Both the position numbers and the translations under genes were made by a program. Below are positions 1 through 7,218 of a stretch of 49,915 bases of DNA, one piece after another. The stretch comes from a virus. Every line of letters begins with the position of its first letter. Positions within the stretch are counted from its first letter, which is position 1. The stretch is taken from IMG/VR virus record IMGVR_UViG_3300042460_000335, positions 1 to 49,915 of that record; one strand, written 5' to 3'. The notes beneath the pieces were generated by a model. The model made no database searches. It was given only the letters and a program-made list of their open reading frames with translations, and was not told the DNA's origin.

Positions 1-276
1 AGAGTTTCGGAGCTCGGCAGCTTGGTCAAGTGTTTTCCCTTTGACCCATTCAGTGACAAGACTTGAGCTAGCAATAGCCGACCCGCACCCATACGTTTTA
101 AATTTAGCATCTGTTATTAATCCTGTTAGTTTATCTACTTTAATTTGTAGTTTCATTACGTCCCCGCAAGCAGGGGCTCCGACCATACCTGTACCTACAT
201 CGTCATCGTCTTTTGCAAAACTACCGACGTTTCTTGGATTTTCGTAGTGGTCTACTACTTTTGCGCTATAAGCCAT
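1..276 (-). CDS. iscU: IscU Fe-S cluster assembly scaffold (partial, C-terminus off the left edge)
   Basis: This frame runs off position 1 and gives the first 92 residues. IscU is the scaffold on which IscS-derived sulfur and iron are built into [2Fe-2S] clusters before transfer to target proteins. The N-terminus reads MAYSAKVVDHYENPRNVG. The cluster-binding motif GAPACGD holds Cys37 and Asp39, and YGCGSAIASSSL holds Cys64. The third ligand Cys would lie beyond the edge. Similarity by eye to ISC-type proteobacterial IscU is very high, with one extra residue between the first two ligand cysteines. The start at 276 has an AGGAG site eight bases upstream. A CTAAATA late-promoter motif sits at 302-296, in the end of the preceding gene. 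Spacing and strand continue the phage operon, so it looks like a phage-carried auxiliary gene rather than host flank, although the truncated end prevents a full check. Confidence 0.93.
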   Translation of the reverse strand, partial: MAYSAKVVDHYENPRNVGSFAKDDDDVGTGMVGAPACGDVMKLQIKVDKLTGLITDAKFKTYGCGSAIASSSLVTEWVKGKTLDQAAELRNS

Positions 277-290
277 ATATTAGTCTCCTG

Positions 291-959
291 TTAAGTATTT
301 AGTGTACTAGATATTTTATCTAAACATTGTGATGTTGCTTCTCTCCATTCCAATAAGTTTGAAATGTTGAAGTTTTCTTTAGGTATGCGAGTAAATGCGG
401 AAATCTTTTCTATAAGAATATTAGTATCTAAATGAAATAGCTCTTTCCATGACACATTCAAGACATTAGCAGACTCGTATTCTTTAAAAAATCTAGAGGA
501 ATATTTTAGTGTGATTTTAGTAGTGACGTATTTATGGCTAAATGATATATTGGTATTAGGTTGTTCATCTATATGAAACTTTCCATAATATATCAATGCA
601 ATATCTGATATATCTTCTATGTCATATATGATAGAAATAACTTTATCAAATATGTTTAGTAGAATCTCAATATTCATTAAATGCATTGCAGGATAATATA
701 CAGGCACTGATCCTTCTTTACCTATTAGATTCAACATAGAATTAATATTTAAAGTATCATTTTGAAAACGTGGGCCAAAGGCTGATTCTTTGGGTATATT
801 AAAATCTGATAGATTGTTTTGATGAGCGTTGCCATGTACACTTAAATATATATTGTACTTATTGTTGGTTTTGGCAGCAGTAATGAAATTAGACAAGAAC
901 TGTCCTCCTGTCCCTGACATATATCGAATAGGTATAATATCAATATTCTTCTGAACCAT
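291..959 (-). CDS. Conserved hypothetical protein with glycine-rich N-terminal loop
   Basis: This is a 222-residue protein with no family I can name with certainty. The N-terminus (IIPIRYMSGTGGQFLSNFI) has a beta-strand followed by a glycine-rich turn and a helix. That resembles the phosphosulfate-binding loop of sulfotransferase-like phage proteins, but no second diagnostic motif is visible. The rest is a mixed alpha/beta sequence without membrane segments. The ATG at 959 lies inside the end of the preceding gene (20-base overlap), which suggests translational coupling, and the ribosome site is weak. Its last codons contain the CTAAATA motif proposed as the iscU promoter. The family assignment is a guess; that it is a real gene is well supported by length and packing. 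Confidence 0.72.
   Translation of the reverse strand: MVQKNIDIIPIRYMSGTGGQFLSNFITAAKTNNKYNIYLSVHGNAHQNNLSDFNIPKESAFGPRFQNDTLNINSMLNLIGKEGSVPVYYPAMHLMNIEILLNIFDKVISIIYDIEDISDIALIYYGKFHIDEQPNTNISFSHKYVTTKITLKYSSRFFKEYESANVLNVSWKELFHLDTNILIEKISAFTRIPKENFNISNLLEWREATSQCLDKISSTLNT
296..302 (-). promoter_or_regulatory. T4-like late promoter (CTAAATA) before iscU
   Basis: The minus strand reads ACTAAATACTTAA across the end of the preceding gene, 19 bases before the iscU ATG, with AGGAG between. It has the same form as the head and tail gene promoters, so iscU may be a late gene as well as part of the operon. Confidence 0.55.
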
Positions 960-1503
960 CTATTACTATCCAACCCAATTTCAATAAATCTTCTCGTATC
1001 TCATCAGTTACGCAACCTTCTGGTACAAACTTTTTACCTTGTATATACGATTCTTGCTGTTCTTTAGTAAGGGCACGAAATTCATCATCGTCAAGTATCT
1101 TAGCATCTCTGATACCACTACAGTACCAATCGATGTAATCACCCTTCTCTTGCATATCAGCAATGATGCCACCTGCTGATCGCCAACTACAACTCCAACG
1201 TTTCTCAGTTAATATAGGCCATACATCATTTTTAGTAAAGTCATTGTTACACATAGCGGCATACAAATGTTGAGCATATACTTCATCACCTTTAACTTTG
1301 TCAATAATCCATTGAGTACTACGTAAGTCATACTCCATATTATCTTTTTGCCATTCTGGATCTACAATGTTGGCTTGAGCCTGTTCTCGCCAAGTTTTAA
1401 ACATGTCTAAATATGCAGGATCAGGTAGTTTCCCTGCCTCTTCTTGTCGTTTGACATAATTTTCCATTTGAAATGTATTTCTATCCGGGCTACTACTTAT
1501 CAT
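940..1503 (-). CDS. Conserved phage hypothetical protein, Trp/Asp-rich
   Basis: This is a 187-residue soluble protein, rich in Trp, Asp and Glu, with no signal peptide or membrane segment. A striking core reads KRWSCSWRSAGGIIADM followed by DYIDWYCSGI. This kind of block tends to be conserved in phage proteins, but I cannot attach a function. Its ATG overlaps the end of the preceding gene by 11 bases and its own end overlaps the next gene by 20, so it is part of a tightly coupled operon between the SleB-like lysis gene and iscU. The start codon falls inside a GATAAGTAGT decamer that also occurs just upstream of two other genes in the window. Confidence 0.75.
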   Translation of the reverse strand: MISSSPDRNTFQMENYVKRQEEAGKLPDPAYLDMFKTWREQAQANIVDPEWQKDNMEYDLRSTQWIIDKVKGDEVYAQHLYAAMCNNDFTKNDVWPILTEKRWSCSWRSAGGIIADMQEKGDYIDWYCSGIRDAKILDDDEFRALTKEQQESYIQGKKFVPEGCVTDEIREDLLKLGWIVIDGSEEY

Positions 1504-1969
1504 CTTCTACCTCTAGCCATGTGTGATCTCCTAGCCATTTAACTCTACAAATATATTCATATTGTTCTGGGGCACGGCCAGACCAATCATTAGGTCCGTG
1601 AATACTTAATCTAGTAAACTGTTTCAATGTATCAAATAACAACCAATATATGTTACCATTGGCTAACTGAAAATCATATTTAGCGGCATGAACCATATCA
1701 GTCAAGTCTAACCGATGTTTAATCTGCTCTGCTTGTTTCTGTAATACATTAACTAGTTCCATGATTCTATCATATTCTTGCTTGGCATGCAACCTTGCAA
1801 CATTAAGCATAATGTCTTTATGCTTTTCTACAGGGACTAAATCAAATTTGGGTCCACTAGATTCAGTAGCGTATGGTGTTACATTACGATTGAAGAAATG
1901 TATTAATGATCCACTACTAGTAGAGTCATAGCTACTAACACCATTAGCTGAATTTGGTTTATCACTCAT
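1493..1969 (-). CDS. DUF2452-like conserved protein
   Basis: This is a 158-residue protein. The N-terminal 30 residues are Ser/Asn-rich and look disordered. They are followed by NVTPYATESSGPKFDLVPVE, then a long amphipathic helix rich in Gln, Lys and Glu, and a C-terminal aromatic section (IYWLLFDTLKQFTRLSIHGP, NDWSG). The order of a proline/tyrosine opening, one long helix and a compact aromatic tail resembles the DUF2452 family, whose function is unknown. The gene overlaps the next one by 11 bases and lies six bases after the SleB-like gene. There is no evidence for a catalytic site. The family assignment is moderate and made by eye. Confidence 0.72.
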   Translation of the reverse strand: MSDKPNSANGVSSYDSTSSGSLIHFFNRNVTPYATESSGPKFDLVPVEKHKDIMLNVARLHAKQEYDRIMELVNVLQKQAEQIKHRLDLTDMVHAAKYDFQLANGNIYWLLFDTLKQFTRLSIHGPNDWSGRAPEQYEYICRVKWLGDHTWLEVEDDK

Positions 1970-1975
1970 TAGATA

Positions 1976-2569
1976 TTATATGTTATTATCCGATTTAATG
2001 ACAGTCTTTTGGGTATTAGTTTGCTTTTTGTGTTTACTATAAAAGATATGATTACCAATCTTTGCTACTTGTTTATAAGGCCACAACGGATCAACAGTTA
2101 GGTTATGAAAAAACAATGCTGATTTGGGTAAAACATCGTTATATGCATCATTAGCCATAACATCATAAGCTACTTGTTGGGCTAGCTTGTATCGTTGACT
2201 ATTCTTATTTGGTTCAGCTTTGTCCTCACAAACCCAACTAAACTGACATAGTTTAACTTTGGTAGTTTCATCGTCAACTACTTTTTCTACAATATGTGCC
2301 TGGTATATAACAGCACAAGGAGTATGAGCAAACCCATGAGCTACTCTATTCATTACCACACGTGCAACTGCCGCTTGTCCCATAATAGATTCGCTACCTG
2401 CTTCATAGAATATATTCTTTGCCATACACGCAAGTTGTTTTGGATCTACTACTTTAGCAACAACTTCTGTAGTTTTTTCTGGTTCGACATATTTAATAGA
2501 GTCATGTGTAAAATAAGCTCCAAATAATATAATGCAGGCAACTATAGGTTTAATAAAATTTAGTTTCAT
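1976..2569 (-). CDS. SleB-like cell wall hydrolase (Hydrolase_2 family), membrane-anchored
   Basis: This is likely the phage's peptidoglycan-degrading lysis enzyme. The chosen start at 2569 gives 197 residues. An AAGGA formed at the upstream stop codon is well spaced for it, whereas the longer frame would run back into the preceding gene. Residues 6-20 are a hydrophobic segment that can act as a signal anchor, placing the domain in the periplasm. The SleB-type domain begins near residue 46 (LACMAKNIFYEAGSE), with Glu56 the likely catalytic acid. It continues through QAAVARVVMNRV, CQFSWVC and ALFFHN to HIFYSKH. SleB-type enzymes are lytic transglycosylases or amidases acting on the glycan backbone. 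No holin candidate is obvious beside it. The virion also carries a separate GH24 lysozyme domain. Confidence 0.86.
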   Translation of the reverse strand: MKLNFIKPIVACIILFGAYFTHDSIKYVEPEKTTEVVAKVVDPKQLACMAKNIFYEAGSESIMGQAAVARVVMNRVAHGFAHTPCAVIYQAHIVEKVVDDETTKVKLCQFSWVCEDKAEPNKNSQRYKLAQQVAYDVMANDAYNDVLPKSALFFHNLTVDPLWPYKQVAKIGNHIFYSKHKKQTNTQKTVIKSDNNI

Positions 2570-2577
2570 ATTCATCC

Positions 2578-4341
2578 TTAGATTAAATCCCAGCAATCGC
2601 AGTTGCAACGAATAACCTCATCGATTGCTTCTCCGATAGTGTATGTAGAAGGTAACAAGTTCTTGGACGCATAGATAGCATTCAAGTTTGTTGGTATAAG
2701 ATTATTATACGCTGAACCTGCAAAAGATCCTAATGCTTCGGCATTTCCCGTATCTAACAGAGACACACCAAAGTCAGGATTAGTTACATAATAGTTATTA
2801 TTATTTGGATCATATACACCATATGGATTAGGATTGATTTCATCTCCGGTGTCACAGTTTACTTGTGCTAGTGTTGCCGGTGGAGAGTTAGCAACTGTAC
2901 CATTGGCTACTAACTCTTTATTTTGTACTGGAGTAATAGTGTCATTAATATTATTATCTAACGGTACACCTATTGTATTTAATCTAGCTTGGTTACGTGC
3001 TTCACGCATCATACCTACAATGCTTTGTCCACCGGGTGTGCATATGTTAGCTATTGCTTCCAAAGTTTGTCCTTGCATATGCGGATCAGTGTTCAATGCA
3101 AACTGTGGTATAGAATCAGTAAATGCTATTTGTGTTGTGGGGAACTGTGCAAGATCGGGTACAATATCTTCCGGGGCAGGTGGAACGGGTACGGGTAAGC
3201 CTGTATCTAATGCACGTTGTTCTATAGTAAGTTGTGTTCCAGTATCATTCCAGTTACTGTTCATTTGTTCAGATAATCTTTGTTTAGCAGTTTGTATTGC
3301 TAATATCTCTGCGTTAGCATCGTCAATCAAAGTTTGTACTACTGCATTCATACTAGGCCAGCCTGCTGTACCATATGCCGAATTGCTAGCACCAGTATAT
3401 GGGTAACTGCTAACTGTTGTCGGTGGGGCAGATAACTGATATTCAATATTCGGCTTTACTGGAGTTGAACTTGCTTCACCTGTACTATATGTTACCCAAG
3501 TTCCCGGAGTGTTTGCTACAACTAAGTTAATCATTCGACCATAAGTACCCGGCACATTATTAGAGTTAGTGTCTGGGTTAGTAGATAATAGAACACCACC
3601 GGAAGGGGCGATGCCACTTCCGTAAGGACTTCCGGTTGGGTAATAATAATCTCCACCGGGTGCTGGTGCGCCATTTCTAGTGTACCCACCTCCTGGATTA
3701 GTCATAGTAGTGCCAGTGATTCTGTACTGCCAACTATAAACACCCGGACTTGTTTCGATTGATTGTTCTGCTGTTGTTACTTCAAACATCGCTTGTTGCC
3801 AAGTTACAGCCAAATATAATTGATTGTAGATATCATATAGTTTGGCACTTTCTAATGCACCTATTAATCCTTTAAGGTCAATACCAATATAAGGCAAGCC
3901 ATTCATACAACCAAAGAAGTCACTCATTGTGTATGTGCCATACGGGCCGCTACCTAATGCGATTAATGGTAATGATCCACTTACTAATGTTCTATCTACT
4001 GGTACACTTGAGCCATTTATAGCTAACCCTGCAATCGTTTCTATGCTAGTTACAACTTGTGCAAACTTCTCTATTGGAATAGAACTTATGTTTTTAATCT
4101 GTTGCATTGATACTGCAAATGCTCCGGCAGCAGTAGCAAAGTCAGGTGGTAATATACCATCTAAATATGAACCAAACCCTACTGGAAACTGTTGTATAAC
4201 TATATTCTCAGGAGTAGAACTAATAGACGCATCAGTAACGGTTGATGTACCAAAACTGGGCGGGGAATAGGCTGCACCGATTGAATCAACTGAACTTTCT
4301 CTTTCAGATACTACTCTAAGATTTTGAGATAATATTGCCAT
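2578..4341 (-). CDS. Large hypothetical virion-associated protein A
   Basis: This is a 587-residue protein I do not recognise. It is rich in Ser, Thr, Pro, Asn and Gly with few charges, a composition typical of phage structural proteins. The N-terminal third is helical and hydrophobic around residues 60-130. The middle is Gly/Pro/Tyr-rich (for example GGDYYYPTGSPYGSG), and the C-terminus ends with a cysteine cluster (CNCDCWDLI). It begins at an overlapping TAATG with the preceding gene. That gene and the PAAR gene above it form a three-gene unit, so a role in the tail spike or baseplate complex is a reasonable inference. No enzymatic motif is visible. The C-terminal CxCxC is unusual and could bind metal or form disulfides. 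Confidence 0.75.
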   Translation of the reverse strand: MAILSQNLRVVSERESSVDSIGAAYSPPSFGTSTVTDASISSTPENIVIQQFPVGFGSYLDGILPPDFATAAGAFAVSMQQIKNISSIPIEKFAQVVTSIETIAGLAINGSSVPVDRTLVSGSLPLIALGSGPYGTYTMSDFFGCMNGLPYIGIDLKGLIGALESAKLYDIYNQLYLAVTWQQAMFEVTTAEQSIETSPGVYSWQYRITGTTMTNPGGGYTRNGAPAPGGDYYYPTGSPYGSGIAPSGGVLLSTNPDTNSNNVPGTYGRMINLVVANTPGTWVTYSTGEASSTPVKPNIEYQLSAPPTTVSSYPYTGASNSAYGTAGWPSMNAVVQTLIDDANAEILAIQTAKQRLSEQMNSNWNDTGTQLTIEQRALDTGLPVPVPPAPEDIVPDLAQFPTTQIAFTDSIPQFALNTDPHMQGQTLEAIANICTPGGQSIVGMMREARNQARLNTIGVPLDNNINDTITPVQNKELVANGTVANSPPATLAQVNCDTGDEINPNPYGVYDPNNNNYYVTNPDFGVSLLDTGNAEALGSFAGSAYNNLIPTNLNAIYASKNLLPSTYTIGEAIDEVIRCNCDCWDLI

Positions 4342-5669
4342 TACATTGCTCCTCCACCACCACCACCACTGGCGCCACCGCCACCACCATCTCCACCACC
4401 AGAACTACCGCCATCTCCACCACTATCACCGGCACTTACAATAGAACCTGCAACAATAGCACCATCTACTACTCTTGCTACTAAGTCAATAGGATTGCCT
4501 TGCTCATCTGTCATAGTATATTGATATACTGTAACTTGATTTGCTGTTTGTGTCGCACTAGGTGCTATCACAGGAGTACCTGTTGGTGTTTGTGTACCTA
4601 TTTGATTAGTTACTAATGCACTACGTAGGTTACTATTAAGACCACCATTTACATATATAGGATAATATGTTTTACTGTTTGTTGGGCCTTGCGTTGTATT
4701 ATATACCGGTACTGTTAACGTTTGATAACTGTTTGGGAATAACTTTTGTGGGTTTAATAAATCAGCGAGAGATTCTAACCCTCGAACTTTACAGTTTAAT
4801 GGCACTAGTACATCATTAAGACTATCACCCACAATCAGATTGTAGGCTGCATATAATCTTCTTTCTTGTTCTTGCGTAACTGCACTAAAGTTTGTTAATA
4901 TCTGAGATAACTCATCTAGTTGTAGACCTGAAGATAATATTGCTAAACTTACTTCTTTAGTTATTGCATTATACTTTTGCAATGTCTCTAATAGATTAGA
5001 AGGTAATCCAAATGTTGATATCTTTGCTAGATTGATTGCTTTACCACTAGTAATCAAGTCACGACCAAATGTTGATGTTGCTAAACTTATACCAGCAATA
5101 TCAGCACTAATCAAATCATTCATGTTACTATAAGTACCGTCTAAGAAATCTTGCGAGTTCGTCATAGACAATATAGCTTTGTTCGTGTATTCTACAAAAC
5201 TACTAGCTGCCATAAAAGCAGATAAGAAATCTTTATATTCTCCGCCAGTAGCATATCCATTATTATAGTTAAACTCATTGTACCCTTGTAGTGCAAATAG
5301 TCTTACATAGCCCCAACGTGTTACTTCATTACTTTTAGTATAGTCGCTTGCCCAGTTAGGATAGCCTGTCCAGTTGAAAGTAGGTGCTTTGCTGTTCCCT
5401 AATGCAGGTATAGTTGTTGAACCGATTGAGATTAAGTTATTATATGTAACTGTATTAACTTGCCCTCTACCATAAGCATCATTAAATGCATATGTAAGCA
5501 AACGCAAACAAGTATCATTAACTATACTACCAAGATTAGTAGCAGATGTTTCACTGATACTAACTCCAGTAAAGTCAACCATGATAGGGTTTATATTAAA
5601 CCCTTGATTTTGTAATAATGAACTTAGTGTGTTAACACCTAGTGGGCTTTGCTTTCCTGTATCGCTCAT
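4341..5669 (-). CDS. Large hypothetical virion-associated protein B with Gly-rich tail
   Basis: This is a 442-residue protein without a recognisable family. The first 330 residues look globular, alternating helical stretches with Asn/Tyr/Thr-rich segments. The final 30 residues are almost pure Gly, Ser and Asp and end in GGGGGGAM, probably a flexible tail. The start overlaps the PAAR stop codon (ATGA) and the end overlaps the next start (TAATG), so the three are probably made in fixed proportion. With a PAAR tip protein upstream and another large Ser/Asn-rich protein downstream, a tail or baseplate structural role is inferred. No signal peptide or membrane segment is visible. Confidence 0.75.
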   Translation of the reverse strand: MSDTGKQSPLGVNTLSSLLQNQGFNINPIMVDFTGVSISETSATNLGSIVNDTCLRLLTYAFNDAYGRGQVNTVTYNNLISIGSTTIPALGNSKAPTFNWTGYPNWASDYTKSNEVTRWGYVRLFALQGYNEFNYNNGYATGGEYKDFLSAFMAASSFVEYTNKAILSMTNSQDFLDGTYSNMNDLISADIAGISLATSTFGRDLITSGKAINLAKISTFGLPSNLLETLQKYNAITKEVSLAILSSGLQLDELSQILTNFSAVTQEQERRLYAAYNLIVGDSLNDVLVPLNCKVRGLESLADLLNPQKLFPNSYQTLTVPVYNTTQGPTNSKTYYPIYVNGGLNSNLRSALVTNQIGTQTPTGTPVIAPSATQTANQVTVYQYTMTDEQGNPIDLVARVVDGAIVAGSIVSAGDSGGDGGSSGGGDGGGGGASGGGGGGAM

Positions 5670-5950
5670 GGAACAAATACATCAGGACTACCATCAACGA
5701 TACTATGACCGCAACTGTTTCCTGACCCTACTCTAAGTACCGCACTACCTTCAGCAAATACTGTTGGACTAGCACTTGTAGTTGTTGCGGCTTTGTGTGG
5801 TGGATGACCTTTTTTACTCCACGGCGCGTGTGGAGTAATCGTACTAACGTGTAGACCAACTTGGATTCCATTGGCAAAGACAGTACCGGCACCTCTTACG
5901 ATAGCACCGCCTTCTTGATTCTTGTCACCTACACGACTTAGTTTTGCCAT
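5666..5950 (-). CDS. PAAR-domain spike-tip protein (T4 gp5.4-like)
   Basis: This is a 94-residue PAAR protein. PAAR proteins form the sharp, metal-stabilised cone on the tip of the central baseplate spike and are the first part of the tail to pierce the outer membrane. Typical features are the short beta repeats, the early GDKNQEGGAIVRGAGTVFAN segment, the HxxH-like metal-binding area around HPPHKA, and the closing CGHSIVDGSPDVFVP. The length fits the family. It starts one base after the stop codon of the Sm-like gene, and its TGA overlaps the ATG of virion protein B. T4 encodes the equivalent protein as gp5.4. Confidence 0.88.
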   Translation of the reverse strand: MAKLSRVGDKNQEGGAIVRGAGTVFANGIQVGLHVSTITPHAPWSKKGHPPHKAATTTSASPTVFAEGSAVLRVGSGNSCGHSIVDGSPDVFVP

Positions 5951-5951
5951 T

Positions 5952-6257
5952 TTATCCTAATACGATTTTCTTATCTGGTACTTTGATACCAGTTGTTGCT
6001 TCTAAATACTTCATTCTAACACTATCGTCAGTTTCTGCATAAAGAGCAATACTACTAGTATTTAGCTTAAAATCACCCTTCGGATTTGCAGTAAATACGC
6101 TAGGAATCATTTGCATACCCTGCTGTGTAGGTGCAATAGAGACAGGTTCTTCAATAATAATGAAGTCACCACCTGCTTGAATTACTTTTGCTATAAGTTC
6201 TTCTCCTGAGTTAAGTTTAAATGTATATACGGTGTTTGGTTCGATTGCTATTTGCAT
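5952..6257 (-). CDS. Small Sm-like (LSm-type) phage protein
   Basis: This is a 101-residue protein. Its opening, VYTFKLNSGEELIAKVIQAG, followed by DFIIIEEPVSI, has the strand-turn-strand pattern of an Sm-like fold, where one strand carries a hydrophobic pattern ending in Gly-Glu. It then carries GMQMIPSVF and a C-terminal YLEATTGIKVP. Proteins of this type are common beside structural genes in aquatic myoviruses. Whether this one binds RNA or is a small structural adaptor cannot be told from sequence. A good AAGGA ribosome site sits in the stop-codon region of the glutaredoxin gene, and the next gene (PAAR) follows after one base. Confidence 0.72.
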   Translation of the reverse strand: MQIAIEPNTVYTFKLNSGEELIAKVIQAGGDFIIIEEPVSIAPTQQGMQMIPSVFTANPKGDFKLNTSSIALYAETDDSVRMKYLEATTGIKVPDKKIVLG

Positions 6258-6265
6258 TGTGTTCC

Positions 6266-6490
6266 TTAGGCTGCAAGTTTTTCTTTGAGTTCTGTAAACC
6301 CACCCACAAGTTCATCTTCAATAAAGATTTGTGGTACTGTTCTGGCAGTTGGTACTGCTTCTAATAGTTCTTCTTTTGTGTATCCGTCACCAATCTTCTT
6401 TTCTTCGATTATGTAACCTTTACTTTTCAATAATGCCTTTGCTTGGTCGCAATAAGGGCAGTGATATTTACTCCAAATAGTTGCTTTCAT
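6266..6490 (-). CDS. Glutaredoxin
   Basis: This is a 74-residue glutaredoxin, the right size for the compact phage type (compare T4 NrdC). It has the redox-active CPYC motif at residues 11-14, the cis-proline TVP loop, and the GGFTEL glutathione-contact segment near the end. It would supply electrons to the class Ia ribonucleotide reductase encoded two genes upstream, by reducing the C-terminal Cys pair of NrdA. The start at 6490 is chosen because AAGGAG lies seven bases upstream. The longer frame starting at 6520 would overlap the preceding gene and has no ribosome site. Its position in the nrdA-nrdB operon supports the role directly. Confidence 0.93.
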   Translation of the reverse strand: MKATIWSKYHCPYCDQAKALLKSKGYIIEEKKIGDGYTKEELLEAVPTARTVPQIFIEDELVGGFTELKEKLAA

Positions 6491-6504
6491 TTTTATTCTC
6501 CTTT

Positions 6505-7218
6505 TTAATGTCTTGTCCAATATTTACATTTAGGGAATGTCATTCCTAAACCTTCGTCATACTCTAATATTGTATCTTTAGTAATATTATACTTCTCTAT
6601 ACCTTCTTGTAGCTTTTCAGGAATCCAATAATCTATTCCTAAGAAATACCAATAATCATTACTATTATTAGTAAACTCATGTATATCATCTGCGTGAAAC
6701 GCAAACATCATACCTGATTGCAGTGGCACGTCTTCGTTGTTTATCTTAATAGAAATGTCCGGTGAACTTTGCTTTGTTGCAGTGTATATATAACGTGTGA
6801 CACCTACTTGATAAGGCAAGGTATCTACATGTGCTGAAATCTTACTACCGGGTGGACAATCCCAAACAATCATTCTACCAAATGGCCCAGTCTCTTTGTT
6901 AAACTCTCTAGCCATTTCAAATAGTTCTAATGACTTAGTGAACAAGGGATTATACTCGTACCCATTCAACGCTAACTGTATTGTACTTTCTTCATACAAA
7001 ATGTTAAAGTTTCTATTAACAAAATGCAATCTTACATCATCAAAAACACCTTTAGTAGTATTTTCTGAATTGGCTGTTCTGACCCCTTTATCATCTACTC
7101 GCCAATTAACTGCGTGATGCCATTCTGGATCAAGCTGTTTAGCTGTTTCGATTTCTGTTGCAATAGTTTCCGCCCATTCAGGAAACTGACATATATTAAA
7201 TATTGGGGAGTTCATCAT
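6505..7218 (-). CDS. 2-oxoglutarate/Fe(II) oxygenase, aspartyl/asparaginyl beta-hydroxylase-like
   Basis: This is a protein of about 237 residues. The core reads FGRMIVWDCPPGSKISAHVD. The HxD pair of an Fe(II) site lies near residues 130-132, then VTRYIY, and a distal His in DDIHEF near residue 180. This is the facial-triad layout of the aspartyl/asparaginyl hydroxylase branch of the cupin dioxygenases. The reaction would be 2-oxoglutarate-dependent hydroxylation of a protein or small molecule; the substrate is unknown. The track frame begins at a TTG. I prefer the ATG at 7218, or the one at 7215, inside the end of nrdB. No strong ribosome site is present, so coupling to nrdB translation is likely. 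It sits between nrdB and the glutaredoxin gene. Confidence 0.8.
   Translation of the reverse strand: MMNSPIFNICQFPEWAETIATEIETAKQLDPEWHHAVNWRVDDKGVRTANSENTTKGVFDDVRLHFVNRNFNILYEESTIQLALNGYEYNPLFTKSLELFEMAREFNKETGPFGRMIVWDCPPGSKISAHVDTLPYQVGVTRYIYTATKQSSPDISIKINNEDVPLQSGMMFAFHADDIHEFTNNSNDYWYFLGIDYWIPEKLQEGIEKYNITKDTILEYDEGLGMTFPKCKYWTRH

Noticed and set aside
1-276. Host chromosome flank at an integration site, because iscU is a housekeeping gene
   Set aside because: It is on the same strand, 14 bases from a phage gene, with a phage-type promoter motif overlapping that gene. No att-like repeat or integrase is seen. Assembly chimera remains possible and is noted in the finding.
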